Positions 27,124 to 38,773 of a stretch of 64,000 nucleotides of DNA are shown here, in pieces. A program made the position numbers and the translations under genes. Below the pieces are notes generated by a model. That model did no database searches and was not told where the DNA came from. It saw only the letters and a list, made by a program, of their open reading frames with translations. The stretch is from assembly GCF_900590885.1 (NCBI RefSeq), contig NZ_UUON01000007.1, positions 25,268 to 89,267 of the forward strand, written 5' to 3'. Positions within the stretch are counted from its first letter, which is position 1. Every line of letters begins with the position of its first letter. The DNA comes from Pseudomonas viridiflava (lineage in GTDB: Bacteria; Pseudomonadota; Gammaproteobacteria; Pseudomonadales; Pseudomonadaceae).

Positions 27124-27132
27124 GCCCCAGAC

Positions 27133-27711
27133 ATGATGATCAGCACCCCGCCCGAATCACAGGACAGCCATCAGGCTGAAGCGCCGGGCGGGCGCGCGCA
27201 TTTTCTGCAAGTGTTCCTGTCCCAGCGTTCGCAGATGGAAGCCCTGGTCAACCGACGCGTGGGCTGCCGCGCCACGGCGGCCGACCTGGTGCAGGATCTG
27301 TTCCTGCGCTTCTGGCGCCGGCCGTTGGTGCAGGTCGAAGAACTCAGCACCTACCTGTTGCGCTGCGCCGGCAACATCGCCATCGACCACCTGCGCAGTG
27401 AAGGTGCACGGGTGCGCAGCAGCGAAGGCTGGCTGCCCGAACAGCAAGACCACCAGGGCTCCGAACCCCAGGCGGCGCTGGAAGCGGGCAATGACCTGCG
27501 CCATGTCGAGGCCGCCCTGCGCAGCCTGCCCGAGCGCACCCGCCAGATATTCCTGCTCAACCGTATCCACGGGCGCAAGTACGCGCAAATCGCCAAGGCC
27601 ATGGGGTTGTCCCAAAGTGCCGTGGAAAAACATATGATGCGTGCCCTCGAAGCCTGCAAGGCCAGCCTTCGCGAACCATCGCCCCCACGCACGCCAGGGA
27701 AAGCACCGTGA
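27133..27711 (+). CDS. ECF sigma factor, FecI-like, second copy
   Basis: The protein of 192 residues has region 2 (VNRRVGCRATAADLVQDLF, LRCAGNIAIDHLRSE) and region 4 (LPERTRQIFLLNRIHGRKYA, GLSQSAVEKHMMRAL). It resembles iron-starvation sigma factors. It follows the DUF3325 gene by 9 bp, so it may be transcribed with the Fur-controlled membrane operon. It overlaps the following fecR by 4 bases. Unlike usual loci, no receptor gene follows. Two adjacent ATG codons exist; the first is used here. Confidence 0.9.
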   Translation: MMISTPPESQDSHQAEAPGGRAHFLQVFLSQRSQMEALVNRRVGCRATAADLVQDLFLRFWRRPLVQVEELSTYLLRCAGNIAIDHLRSEGARVRSSEGWLPEQQDHQGSEPQAALEAGNDLRHVEAALRSLPERTRQIFLLNRIHGRKYAQIAKAMGLSQSAVEKHMMRALEACKASLREPSPPRTPGKAP

Positions 27712-28685
27712 ACCTCACCCCCACGCCCGACCAGGAACAAGCCGCCCTGGCCTGGCTGAGCCTGCTGCACGACCAGCCCAGCAGCGGTGACCAGGCCACC
27801 TTCAGCCACTGGCTGCGCGCCGACCCCGCCCACGTCGAGGCCTATGCCCAGGCGCAGGTGCTGTGGGAGTTGAGCGAAGTGCCCGCGCGCAAACTGGCGG
27901 ACGAAGACGCCCTGGCCCTGCAGGGTTACCTGAATGCGATGAACACGCCGAAGCGCTCCAGGGTCGTGCGCTGGTCCGGCGCCTTGGCCATGGCCGCGTG
28001 CCTGCTGTTGATGGTGGTCATGGGCGCCGGCTGGCAGCCGTCGCGCTGGGTCGATGACTTCGGCGCCGACTACGTGACCGCGCCGGGCGAGGTGAAAACC
28101 GTGACCCTGGCCGACCAGTCCCAAGTTACTTTGGACGCCGACAGCGCCATCGCCGTGGATTTCAGCCATGGCGAGCGGCACGTCCAGCTGCGGCGCGGTG
28201 CAGGCTTTTTCAGCGTGACCCACACCGGCGAGTCGTTTGTGGTGGAGGCGGGCAATGGCGAGGCGCGGGTGCTGGGCACCCAGTTTGAAGTACGCCTGCA
28301 ACCGGCCGGGGCTCAGGTGACGGTGCTGTCAGGACGGGTCGGCGTCACCCCGTCCAGGCAGGGCATGCAGCAGATTCTTACAGCGGGTCAGCAAGTGGCC
28401 TACGCCGATGGTGTGGCTGACCCGATGCACGCCGTCGACAGCGAATCGCGCCTGGCCTGGCGCGACGGCTGGCTCAACTACTACAAGGCGCCGCTCGCGG
28501 AGGTGGTCGAGGATCTGCGGCGTTACTACCCCGGCCGCATCCTGCTGTTGAACGAAACGATGGGCGCCAAGCGCGTCAGCGGCAGCTTCCCGAGCAAAGA
28601 CCCGCAGGCGGTGCTGAATGCCTTGCAGGCGGTGCTGGGGTTTGAGCAGCACAGCCTGTTGGGACGGGTGATCGTGCTGCGCTGA
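27708..28685 (+). CDS. FecR-family anti-sigma/sensor, second copy
   Basis: The protein is 325 residues from a GTG that overlaps the sigma stop (GTGA). The N-terminal sigma-binding domain contains LAWLSLLHDQPSSGDQATF and HWLRADPAHVEAYAQAQ. A membrane helix lies at about 87-106 (GALAMAACLLLMVVMGAGW). The periplasmic FecR domain contains GEVKTVTLADQSQVTLDADS, and the C-terminal part (RILLLNETMGAKRVSGSF, PQAVLNALQAVL) resembles an STN fold, the region that contacts the receptor. The partner receptor is not encoded next to it; the gene downstream is a convergent glutaredoxin. Confidence 0.9.
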   Translation: MNLTPTPDQEQAALAWLSLLHDQPSSGDQATFSHWLRADPAHVEAYAQAQVLWELSEVPARKLADEDALALQGYLNAMNTPKRSRVVRWSGALAMAACLLLMVVMGAGWQPSRWVDDFGADYVTAPGEVKTVTLADQSQVTLDADSAIAVDFSHGERHVQLRRGAGFFSVTHTGESFVVEAGNGEARVLGTQFEVRLQPAGAQVTVLSGRVGVTPSRQGMQQILTAGQQVAYADGVADPMHAVDSESRLAWRDGWLNYYKAPLAEVVEDLRRYYPGRILLLNETMGAKRVSGSFPSKDPQAVLNALQAVLGFEQHSLLGRVIVLR

Positions 28686-29039
28686 TTACTTTGTCAGCGC
28701 AGCCATGATCTGCTCGGGGTTGTAGTCGCGAATCAACGTGCCGTTTACGTCCACGAACGGAATCCCGCCGCCGCCCAACCCCTCGTACGCCTTGCGCGCC
28801 TGGGCGTCCTTCTCGATATCGAAGGCCTGGTAGGGGATGGCTTTCTGGTCGAGAAAACGCCGGATCTGCTTGCAGTAGCCGCACCAGTCGGTGGCATACA
28901 GCACCACCCGCGCGCCCTCGCGCACTGCTACAGGCGCCACTTGCGCGGGGTTGAACACCCGCTCGATCTTGCCCCAGTTCTGGATCACCACCACGACCAG
29001 CAACACCAGCAGGACTTTCTTGAGCACCCCGCCAAGCAT
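28686..29039 (-). CDS. Membrane-anchored glutaredoxin-family protein
   Basis: The 117-residue protein has an N-terminal hydrophobic helix (about 5-20, LKKVLLVLLVVVVI), then a linker and a glutaredoxin fold starting at about 43 (RVVLYATDWCGYCKQIRRFL) with the dithiol CGYC active site and the cis-Pro loop GGGIPFVDVNG. It should reduce disulfides, but the anchor makes it unlike the usual cytoplasmic enzymes, and the side of the membrane cannot be decided with confidence. Its ATG overlaps the ndpA stop by one base (TGATG), so the two are coupled. The end abuts the anti-sigma gene tail to tail. Confidence 0.8.
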   Translation of the reverse strand: MLGGVLKKVLLVLLVVVVIQNWGKIERVFNPAQVAPVAVREGARVVLYATDWCGYCKQIRRFLDQKAIPYQAFDIEKDAQARKAYEGLGGGGIPFVDVNGTLIRDYNPEQIMAALTK

Positions 29040-30043
29040 CAGTTACGGCGCTTGAGCTGGTCGGTCAGTTGGGTCGGCAGGCCCTTGATGATCAAGGTGC
29101 CGGCGGCTTCGTCGTACTCGATCTTGTCGCCCAGCAGGTGCGCTTCAAAGCTGATGGACAGGCCCTCGGCGCGCCCGGTGAAGCGGCGGAACTGGTTGAG
29201 GGTGCGCTTATCGGCCGGGATTTCCGGCGACAGGCCGTAGTCCTTGTTGCGGATATGGTCGTAGAAGGCTTTTGGCCGATCTTCATCGATCAGGCCTGAT
29301 AACTCTTCCAGGCCCATGGGCTCGCCGAGCTTGGCCTGGCTGCTGGCGTAGTCGACCAGGGTCTTGGTTTTTTCACGGGCGGATTCGTCCGGCAGGTCTT
29401 CGCTTTCCACGAAGTCGCTGAAGGCCTTGAGCAGGGTGCGGGTTTCGCCCGGGCCGTCGACGCCTTCCTGGCAGCCGATAAAGTCGCGGAAGTACTCCGA
29501 AACCTTCTTGCCGTTCTTGCCTTTGATAAACGAGATGTACTGCTTGGACTGCTTGTTGTTCTGCCACTCGGACACGTTGATGCGCGCCGCCAGGTGCAGT
29601 TGGCCGAGGTCCAGGTGGCGCGAAGGGGTCACGTCCAGCTCGTCGGTCACCGCCACGCCTTCGCTGTGGTGCAGCAGGGCGATGGCCAGGTAGTCGGTCA
29701 TGCCTTGCTGGTAGTGGGCGAACAGCACGTGGCCGCCGGTGGAGAGGTTGGACTCTTCCATCAGCTTCTGCAGGTGTTCGACCGCCGTGCGGCTGAACGT
29801 GGTGAAATCCTGGCCACCGTCGAAATACTCCTTCAACCAGCCGCTGAACGGGTGCGCGCCGGACTCGGCATGGAAGAAACCCCAGGCCTTGCCTTGTTTG
29901 GCGTTGTAGCTCTCGTTGAGGTCGGCAAGCATGTTCTCGATGGCGGCGGATTCGGACAGCTCCGAGTCGCGGGCGTGGAGAACTGCGGGTGTGCCGTCGG
30001 GTTTTTTGTCGATCAGGTGGACGATGCAATGACGGATCGGCAT
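29039..30043 (-). CDS. ndpA: Nucleoid-associated protein NdpA/YejK
   Basis: The protein of 334 residues starts [20 protein letters not shown] and matches the NdpA (YejK) family, which is associated with the nucleoid. The conserved blocks include [39 protein letters not shown] and [20 protein letters not shown]. The start at 30043 is the family N-terminus; 25 upstream in-frame codons are not conserved. It is divergent from an HU gene, so two chromosome-structure genes share one regulatory region of about 400 bp. Confidence 0.92.
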   Translation of the reverse strand: MPIRHCIVHLIDKKPDGTPAVLHARDSELSESAAIENMLADLNESYNAKQGKAWGFFHAESGAHPFSGWLKEYFDGGQDFTTFSRTAVEHLQKLMEESNLSTGGHVLFAHYQQGMTDYLAIALLHHSEGVAVTDELDVTPSRHLDLGQLHLAARINVSEWQNNKQSKQYISFIKGKNGKKVSEYFRDFIGCQEGVDGPGETRTLLKAFSDFVESEDLPDESAREKTKTLVDYASSQAKLGEPMGLEELSGLIDEDRPKAFYDHIRNKDYGLSPEIPADKRTLNQFRRFTGRAEGLSISFEAHLLGDKIEYDEAAGTLIIKGLPTQLTDQLKRRN

Positions 30044-30439
30044 AGGCTTCTCGGCTGGTTGAAGGGGAGCGGTTGGCCTCCCCAAAAAGTCGCCCAGTGT
30101 ACCGCACCCATTGGCCAAGACACGCGTCGAAGGGCATTTTGGACGCTCTCCGACGGGGCATATGCCTTTTTTTCACGGTTTAGAGCGATAAAGCTGACCA
30201 AATGGGTAGGTAGAGGCGGATATTTCCCCGTCTCTGTGCTAGTTTTGCCCCGTCTTACGCCAAGTCTCGGCGTTAAGCGTGCATTCAGCATCTGTCAGGT
30301 CGAACCAATCCCCGTTTCAAGCATCTATAACCCCGATCTCCGTGGTTATAGCCGGGGGTGCCGGGCCATGATGGTCGGGCTCGACGGCTGACACTGCACT
30401 CTGCAATCCATATGAATTTGATAGGGAAGGAACACCACA
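30044..30439. other. Regulatory region between ndpA and the HU gene
   Basis: This 396-bp non-coding region separates two divergent nucleoid protein genes. Close to the HU gene lies an inverted repeat CTATAACC (30325-30332) / GGTTATAG (30344-30351), and the following CCGGGGG could instead pair with CCCCG inside the first loop. It is AT-richer than coding DNA near 30160-30240, where promoters are likely, but I cannot place them exactly. GGGAAGGAAC before the HU start is the ribosome site. No further gene is supported. Confidence 0.55.
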
Positions 30440-30721
30440 ATGGCTATTACTAAAGACCAACTGATCGCTGACCTGGCTGAAGCAGTAGACGCACCGAAAA
30501 CTACCGTGCGCGCTCTGCTGGACCAACTGAGCCAAGTTGTTGCTGATCAGCTGGAAAACGGCGGCGAAATCACTCTGCCAGGCGTTGGCAAACTGAAAGT
30601 GACCGAGCGTCCTGCCCGTACTGGCCGTAACCCTTCGACTGGCGCTGCCATCGAAATCGCTGCCAAGAAAGTTATCAAGCTGGTTGTGGCCAAAGGCCTG
30701 ACCGACGCTGTTAACAAGTAA
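30440..30721 (+). CDS. HU-family DNA-binding protein (HupN type)
   Basis: This 93-residue HU protein has the family pattern MAITKDQLIADLAEAVDAPK, the dimer core, the beta-arm stretch RPARTGRNPSTGAAIEIAAK and a C-terminal helix. HU bends and compacts DNA as a dimer. It is more diverged than HupA and HupB of Pseudomonas, which begin MRKPEL and MNKSEL; the third Pseudomonas form, HupN, begins like this one. The gene has its own strong terminator. Its codon use (GCT, CGT, ACT) is that of a highly expressed gene. Confidence 0.93.
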   Translation: MAITKDQLIADLAEAVDAPKTTVRALLDQLSQVVADQLENGGEITLPGVGKLKVTERPARTGRNPSTGAAIEIAAKKVIKLVVAKGLTDAVNK

Positions 30722-30731
30722 GACGCAGCAA

Positions 30732-30770
30732 AAAAAACCGTGCTCCGGAGCGATCCGGGCACGGTTTTTT
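30732..30770 (+). terminator. Rho-independent terminator of the HU gene
   Basis: AAAAACCGTGC and GCACGGTTTTT form the outer stem, CCGGAGCGATCCGG continues it on top, and TTTTTTG follows. It is symmetrical enough to also end the convergent rlmF transcript. Confidence 0.9.
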
Positions 30771-30785
30771 GTTGCCTGCGATTTG

Positions 30786-31805
30786 TCAGTCGCGAACCCA
30801 GCGCTGGCGCCAGATCTGCTGCTCGTTCTTGGTCTGGAAGGTCCAGGCGACGAAACGGCTTTGCTTCTGGCCCTGGGACATTTCCACCACCTGGCTTTCC
30901 AGCACGCCGGCTTTTTTCAGGGCGGTCTGGATCGCGGGCAAGTTCGACGCTTTTGACACCAAGGTGCTGAACCACAGCACCTTGTGGGCAAAATTCGCGC
31001 TTTCAGCAATAAGCTGCGTCACGAAGCGCGCTTCACCGCCTTCACACCACAGCTCGGCCGACTGACCGCCGAAATTCAGCACCGGCAGCTTGCGCTTGGG
31101 GTCGGCCTTGCCCAGGGCGCGCCACTTGCGCTCGCTGCCCTTGGTGGCTTCGTCCATGGACGCATGAAACGGCGGGTTGCACATGGTCAGGTCAAAGCGC
31201 TCGCCCGGCTCCAGCAGGCCCAGCAGGATGTGCTTGGGGTTCGGCTGCTGGCGCAACTGGATGACCTTGCTCAGGTCATTGGACTGCACGATGGCCTTGG
31301 CGGCGGCCACGGCGATCGGGTCAACCTCGGAGCCGAGGAAATTCCAGCGGTATTCCATGTAGCCAATCAGCGGGTAGACGCAGTTGGCGCCCATGCCGAT
31401 GTCCAGCACCTTGACGATCGAGCCGCGCGGGATCTTGCCGTCGTTGACGCTGGCCAGCAGGTCGGCGAGGAAGTGCACATAGTCGGCACGCCCCGGCACC
31501 GGCGGGCACAGGTAATCCTGCGGGATGTCCCAATGCTGGATGCCATAGAAGGATTTGAGCAACGCCCGGTTGAACACCCGCACCGCATCCGGGCTGGCGA
31601 AGTCGATGCTTTCCTTGCCGTACGGGTTGATGATCACGAATTGCGCCAGTTCCGGCGTGGTCTTGATCAGCGCCGGGAAGTCGTAACGGCCCGTGTGGCG
31701 GTTGCGCGGATGCAGGGTGGCCTCTTTGCGCGGCACCACAGGCTTGGCCGTGGCGGCGGTTTTAGGCTTCTTGCGCGGAGGTTTTGGTGTGCTGGGGGCG
31801 GTCAT
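30786..31805 (-). CDS. rlmF: 23S rRNA (adenine(1618)-N6)-methyltransferase
   Basis: RlmF methylates A1618 of 23S rRNA with S-adenosylmethionine. The protein has 339 residues: a basic, Pro/Lys-rich N-terminal tail (about 1-28), [17 protein letters not shown] typical of the family, the SAM-binding stretch [18 protein letters not shown] and the catalytic N6-adenine motif NPPF in [17 protein letters not shown]. It ends in a conserved tryptophan-rich tail (QQIWRQRW). It is a single gene, separated from valS by a REPIN and the valS terminator. Confidence 0.93.
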   Translation of the reverse strand: MTAPSTPKPPRKKPKTAATAKPVVPRKEATLHPRNRHTGRYDFPALIKTTPELAQFVIINPYGKESIDFASPDAVRVFNRALLKSFYGIQHWDIPQDYLCPPVPGRADYVHFLADLLASVNDGKIPRGSIVKVLDIGMGANCVYPLIGYMEYRWNFLGSEVDPIAVAAAKAIVQSNDLSKVIQLRQQPNPKHILLGLLEPGERFDLTMCNPPFHASMDEATKGSERKWRALGKADPKRKLPVLNFGGQSAELWCEGGEARFVTQLIAESANFAHKVLWFSTLVSKASNLPAIQTALKKAGVLESQVVEMSQGQKQSRFVAWTFQTKNEQQIWRQRWVRD

Positions 31806-31868
31806 GATGATTCTGGTGTTGGCTCAAAGTGGCGGGCATTGTCACACATCTTGAGGTGATCTCGGGCA

Positions 31869-31961
31869 AATGTGGCAGGGGGGTTGCCCCCGATAGCGGT
31901 AGATCAGCCAGTTTATCTGCAGCTGACCCACCGCTATCGGGGGCAAGCCCCCTCCCACATT
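31869..31961. repeat. REPIN between rlmF and valS
   Basis: Two inverted REP units of the same type as at 13814-13906 surround a spacer with AGATCAGCC and GGCTGACC-like arms. The left unit has an irregular TGTGGCAGGGGGGTTGCC instead of TGTGGGAGGGGGCTTGCC, so this copy has begun to decay. Confidence 0.88.
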
Positions 31962-31977
31962 GACCGGGTTCGCAAAT

Positions 31978-32006
31978 AAAAAAAGAGGCCCGAAGGCCTC
32001 TTTTTT
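31978..32006 (-). terminator. Rho-independent terminator of valS
   Basis: AAAAGAGGCC-CGAA-GGCCTCTTTT is a perfect stem with a stable CGAA/TTCG tetraloop and T runs on both strands. It lies 16 bp after the valS stop. Confidence 0.92.
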
Positions 32007-32021
32007 CACACGGTTCAAGCC

Positions 32022-34868
32022 TTACAGGCTGGAAATCCGCGCATGTTGCTCCGCCAGCTTGCCCAGGGCCTGTTCGGCCTCGGCCAGTTTGGCGCGTTCT
32101 TTGTCGATCACTTCCGCGGGCGCCTTGTCGACGAATGCCGCGTTGGACAGCTTGCCGCCCACTCGCTGCACTTCGCCTTGCAGGCGTGCGATTTCCTTGT
32201 CGAGACGGGCCAGTTCCGCGCCCTTGTCGATCAGGCCGGCCATCGGCACCAGCACTTCCATCTCGCCGACCAGTGCGGTGGCGGACAGCGGTGCGTCTTC
32301 GCCAGCCGCCAATACAGTGATCGACTCCAGCTTCGCCAGCTTCTTGAGCAGCGCATCGTTCTCGGTGAGACGGCGCTGGTCTTCGGCGCTGGCGTTTTTC
32401 ACGAACACGGCCAATGGCTTGCCCGGGCCGATGTTCATTTCGGCACGGATGTTACGCGTGCCCATCATCAGGGTCTTGAGCCATTCGATATCGCTTTCGG
32501 CCGCCTCATCGATGCGTGCTTCGTTGGCCACTGGCCAAGGTTGCAGCATGATGGTCTTGCCTTCGATACCGGCCAGCGGCGCGATGCGCTGCCAGATTTC
32601 TTCGGTGATGAACGGCATGAACGGGTGCGCCAGACGCAGCGCCACTTCGAGCACGCGCACCAGGGTGCGACGGGTGCCGCGCTGGCGTTCGATCGGCGAG
32701 CTTTCGTCCCACAGCACCGGCTTGGAGAGTTCCAGGTACCAGTCGCAATACTGGTTCCAGATGAACTCGTACAAGGCCTGTGCGGCCAGGTCGAAACGGA
32801 ACTGGTCGAGTTGACGGGTCACTTCGGCTTCGGTGCGCTGCAACTGCGAGATGATCCAGCGATCCGCCAGGCTCAGCTCAAAGGCTTCGCCGTTCTGGCC
32901 GCAATCTTCGCCTTTATCCAGCACGTAGCGCGCCGCGTTCCAGATCTTGTTGCAGAAGTTGCGATAGCCTTCGACGCGGCCCATGTCGAACTTGATGTCG
33001 CGGCCGGTAGAGGCCAGCGAGCAGAACGTGAAGCGCAGGGCGTCGGTGCCGTAGCTGGCAATGCCGTCAGCGAACTCGTCACGGGTCTGCTTCTCGATCT
33101 TCTTCGCCAGTTTTGGCTGCATCAGGCCCGAGGTGCGTTTCTGCACCAGGGTTTCCAGGTCGATGCCGTCGATGATGTCCAGCGGGTCGAGGACGTTGCC
33201 CTTGGACTTGGACATCTTCTGGCCCTGGCCATCACGCACCAGGCCGTGCACGTACACGGTCTTGAACGGTACCTGCGGGGTGCCGTCCTCGTTCTTCACC
33301 AGGTGCATGGTCAGCATGATCATCCGGGCAACCCAGAAGAAAATGATGTCGAAGCCGGTGACCAGCACGTCGGTGGAGTGGAATTTCTTCAGGAACTCGG
33401 TCTGTTGCGGCCAGCCCAGGGTCGAGAAGGTCCACAGGCCCGAGCTGAACCAGGTGTCGAGTACGTCGTTGTCCTGTTGCAGCGCGATGTCCGCACCGAG
33501 GTTGTGCTTGGCGCGTACTTCGGCTTCGTCGCGGCCCACGTAGACCTTGCCCGACTCGTCGTACCAGGCCGGAATGCGATGGCCCCACCACAGTTGACGG
33601 CTGATGCACCAATCCTGGATGTCGCGCATCCACGAGAAGTACATGTTTTCGTACTGTTTAGGCACAAACTGGATGCGGCCATCTTCCACGGCCGCAATTG
33701 CCGGCTCGGCCAGCGGCTTGGTGGACACGTACCACTGGTCGGTCAGCCACGGCTCGATCACGGTGCCGGAGCGGTCGCCCTTCGGTACTTTCAAGCCGTG
33801 GTCGTCCACGCTCACCAGCAGGCCGAGCGCATCGAAGGCCGCTACGATCTGCTTGCGTGCTTCGAAACGGTCGAGGCCGGCGTATTCAGCCGGGATCTTG
33901 CCGTCGATGCTTTCGTTCAGTGTGCCGTCCAGGTTGAACACTTGGCAGGCCGGCAGTACGGCGGCATTTTTGTCGAAGATGTTCAGCAGCGGCAGGTTGT
34001 GGCGCTTGCCGACTTCGTAGTCGTTGAAATCGTGTGCCGGGGTGATTTTCACGCAGCCGGTGCCGAATTCAGGGTCGCAGTAGTCGTCCGCGATGATCGG
34101 GATGCGGCGGCCGACCAGCGGCAGCTCGACAAACTTGCCGATCAGCGCCTGGTAGCGCTCGTCGTTCGGGTTAACCGCCACGGCGGCGTCGCCGAGCATG
34201 GTTTCCGGACGGGTGGTGGCGACGATCAGGTAGTCGTTACCTTCGGCAGTCTTGGCGCCGTCGGCCAGCGGGTACTTGAGGTTCCACAGGAAGCCTTTCT
34301 CGTCGTGGTTTTCCACTTCGAGGTCGGAAATCGCCGTGTGCAACTTGGTGTCCCAGTTGACCAGGCGCTTGCCGCGGTAGATCAGGCCGTCTTCGTGCAG
34401 GCGCACGAAGGCTTCTTTCACCGATTCCGACAGGCCGTCGTCCATGGTGAAGCGCTCGCGGCTCCAGTCGACGGACGAACCCAGGCGACGGATCTGACGG
34501 CTGATGTTGCCGCCGGACTGGTCTTTCCATTCCCAGATCTTTTCCAGGAATTTCTCGCGGCCCAGGTCGTGACGGTTCTGGCCGGTGGCTTCGAGTTGGC
34601 GTTCCACCAGCATCTGGGTGGCGATACCGGCGTGGTCGGTACCCGGTTGCCACAGGGTGTTGCGGCCCTGCATGCGGCGGAAACGGATCAACGCATCCAT
34701 GATCGCATTGTTGAAGCCATGGCCCATGTGCAGGCTGCCAGTGACGTTCGGTGGCGGAATCATGATGGTGTAGGACTCGCCCGCACCTTGCGGAGCGAAA
34801 TAGTTCTCGGACTCCCAGGTGTTGTACCAGGAAGTTTCAATAGCGTGCGGCTGGTAGGTCTTATCCAT
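32022..34868 (-). CDS. valS: Valyl-tRNA synthetase
   Basis: ValS charges tRNA-Val with valine and edits mischarged threonine. The 948-residue class I enzyme shows the HIGH-type motif [15 protein letters not shown] near residue 45, the editing domain ([19 protein letters not shown]), the KMSKS motif in [15 protein letters not shown], the anticodon-binding domain and a C-terminal coiled coil (about 880-945, [20 protein letters not shown]). The start [15 protein letters not shown] is the normal one; an ATG 8 codons earlier is ignored. It is the last gene of pepA-holC-(hypothetical)-valS. Confidence 0.97.
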   Translation of the reverse strand: MDKTYQPHAIETSWYNTWESENYFAPQGAGESYTIMIPPPNVTGSLHMGHGFNNAIMDALIRFRRMQGRNTLWQPGTDHAGIATQMLVERQLEATGQNRHDLGREKFLEKIWEWKDQSGGNISRQIRRLGSSVDWSRERFTMDDGLSESVKEAFVRLHEDGLIYRGKRLVNWDTKLHTAISDLEVENHDEKGFLWNLKYPLADGAKTAEGNDYLIVATTRPETMLGDAAVAVNPNDERYQALIGKFVELPLVGRRIPIIADDYCDPEFGTGCVKITPAHDFNDYEVGKRHNLPLLNIFDKNAAVLPACQVFNLDGTLNESIDGKIPAEYAGLDRFEARKQIVAAFDALGLLVSVDDHGLKVPKGDRSGTVIEPWLTDQWYVSTKPLAEPAIAAVEDGRIQFVPKQYENMYFSWMRDIQDWCISRQLWWGHRIPAWYDESGKVYVGRDEAEVRAKHNLGADIALQQDNDVLDTWFSSGLWTFSTLGWPQQTEFLKKFHSTDVLVTGFDIIFFWVARMIMLTMHLVKNEDGTPQVPFKTVYVHGLVRDGQGQKMSKSKGNVLDPLDIIDGIDLETLVQKRTSGLMQPKLAKKIEKQTRDEFADGIASYGTDALRFTFCSLASTGRDIKFDMGRVEGYRNFCNKIWNAARYVLDKGEDCGQNGEAFELSLADRWIISQLQRTEAEVTRQLDQFRFDLAAQALYEFIWNQYCDWYLELSKPVLWDESSPIERQRGTRRTLVRVLEVALRLAHPFMPFITEEIWQRIAPLAGIEGKTIMLQPWPVANEARIDEAAESDIEWLKTLMMGTRNIRAEMNIGPGKPLAVFVKNASAEDQRRLTENDALLKKLAKLESITVLAAGEDAPLSATALVGEMEVLVPMAGLIDKGAELARLDKEIARLQGEVQRVGGKLSNAAFVDKAPAEVIDKERAKLAEAEQALGKLAEQHARISSL

Positions 34869-34973
34869 GCGCGGCGGGACCCTAGTTGGCATTTATTCAG
34901 GAAAGCCGGCAAGTATAACGGGGGATAGGGCGCAGGGCGAGGCGAAGACAGGGCTTGAAGTGTATGCGGGGCA

Positions 34974-35005
34974 AATGTGGGAGGGGGCTTGCCCCCTCCC
35001 ACATT
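34974..35005. repeat. Collapsed REP palindrome upstream of valS
   Basis: AATGTGGGAGGGGGC and GCCCCCTCCCACATT are perfect 15-bp arms with only TT between them. It equals the two outer ends of a REPIN joined together, with the inner halves and spacer missing. As RNA or single-stranded DNA it would form a very stable hairpin. Confidence 0.9.
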
Positions 35006-35020
35006 GGATCTATGTGCGGC

Positions 35021-35392
35021 TCAGGACTGGTATTGGCTCAGCAGCCGTTCCATCCGTGCATCCAGCCGGCGCTTGATCTCGGTTTCGATATGCGGGGCGA
35101 AGTCGTCGATTACGTCTTGCATAATCAATTGCGCAGCGGCACGCAGTTCGTTGTCCAGGTGCAGCAGCAGAGCGTCCTGGGTCTTTTCGGCGACCGGCGC
35201 AGGGGCGGGCGGGGCTTTGGCGGCAGGCTTGCTGTCAACCGAGTCGAAGAGCATGGGGATCTGCACGTCGTCCGCTACCGATTCAGTCAGCAGCGGCGGT
35301 TGCAAGTCATCATCACCCAGCAACTGGCGGATAGACTCCAGGTCGTCCAGCAGGTGGTCGTCTTTTTTTACAGGGTTGGGAGTGTCCATCAT
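35021..35392 (-). CDS. Conserved hypothetical protein of the holC-valS operon
   Basis: I do not recognise a family with known function. The protein has 123 residues, is acidic at the N-terminus (DDHLLDDLESIRQLLGDDDL), has an Ala/Pro-rich linker at about 53-68 (PAAKAPPAPAPVAE) and ends in a helical, charged segment (ALLLHLDNELRAAAQLIMQD, then IETEIKRRLDARMERL). There is no signal peptide or membrane helix. It lies 4 bp after holC and before valS, a position conserved in Pseudomonas. A role with the chi subunit or with the synthetase is only a guess. Two ATG codons in tandem exist at 35392 and 35389. Confidence 0.7.
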   Translation of the reverse strand: MMDTPNPVKKDDHLLDDLESIRQLLGDDDLQPPLLTESVADDVQIPMLFDSVDSKPAAKAPPAPAPVAEKTQDALLLHLDNELRAAAQLIMQDVIDDFAPHIETEIKRRLDARMERLLSQYQS

Positions 35393-35396
35393 GTAC

Positions 35397-35825
35397 TCAA
35401 AGTCGTTGTAGCCGGTGATCTTGCAAAGGATAGCCCTGTTCGCGGTAGAAGCGGAAACTCTCCCGCGCAGCCTGACGAATAGCTGGGTCTTCCACCACCA
35501 CTTCCGCCACACGGGCAAAGGCCTTGGCGAAGGGCGGCACTTTCAGGTCCAGGTTGACCAGCAGGTCATGGTGGTCGCCGCAGCTGTCGCCCAATCCCAG
35601 TACTACCAGGCCTTCGGGTTCGGATTCAGCGGGGCCGTGGGGTACGAAGCTTTCGCCCTTGAAGCGCCACAGGCGTGCATCCAGGTCGTCGCGTTGGGCG
35701 GCGTCGCTGCAGTGCAGGTAGATGCGGTGGCCCATACGCCAGGCTTTTTCAGTGAGTTTGCAGGCAAAGTCCAGGCGCGCAGAGGGATCGGCGCTGGGCA
35801 ATATATAGAAGTCGACTTGGGTCAT
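35397..35825 (-). CDS. holC: DNA polymerase III subunit chi
   Basis: HolC links the clamp loader (through psi) to single-strand binding protein at the replication fork. The 142-residue protein begins MTQVDFYILPSADPSARLDF and has the conserved AWRMGHRIYLHCSDAAQRDD and LDARLWRFKGESFVPHG blocks. It lies 54 bp after pepA and 4 bp before the hypothetical gene, all in one operon, the usual bacterial pepA-holC-valS order. Confidence 0.94.
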   Translation of the reverse strand: MTQVDFYILPSADPSARLDFACKLTEKAWRMGHRIYLHCSDAAQRDDLDARLWRFKGESFVPHGPAESEPEGLVVLGLGDSCGDHHDLLVNLDLKVPPFAKAFARVAEVVVEDPAIRQAARESFRFYREQGYPLQDHRLQRL

Positions 35826-35879
35826 TGCGGTTCCTGAGGCCGGGGCGGCAAGCGTGTCGCCGCCCCGGCATCTTCAGTT

Positions 35880-38765
<2,886 letters not shown>

Positions 38766-38773
<8 letters not shown>

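Noticed and set aside
20900..28685. A complete siderophore biosynthesis cluster
   Set aside because: Only receptor, signalling and inner-membrane uptake genes are present; no NRPS, NIS synthetase or exporter for a siderophore is found.
32043..34928. A 961-codon open frame antisense to valS
   Set aside because: It lies wholly over a clearly identified synthetase gene and has no recognisable domain. High GC content makes long antisense frames common, as also at 39949-41760 over lepA, 21224-23191 over the FecA-type receptor and 6338-8335 over hmgA-fahA.
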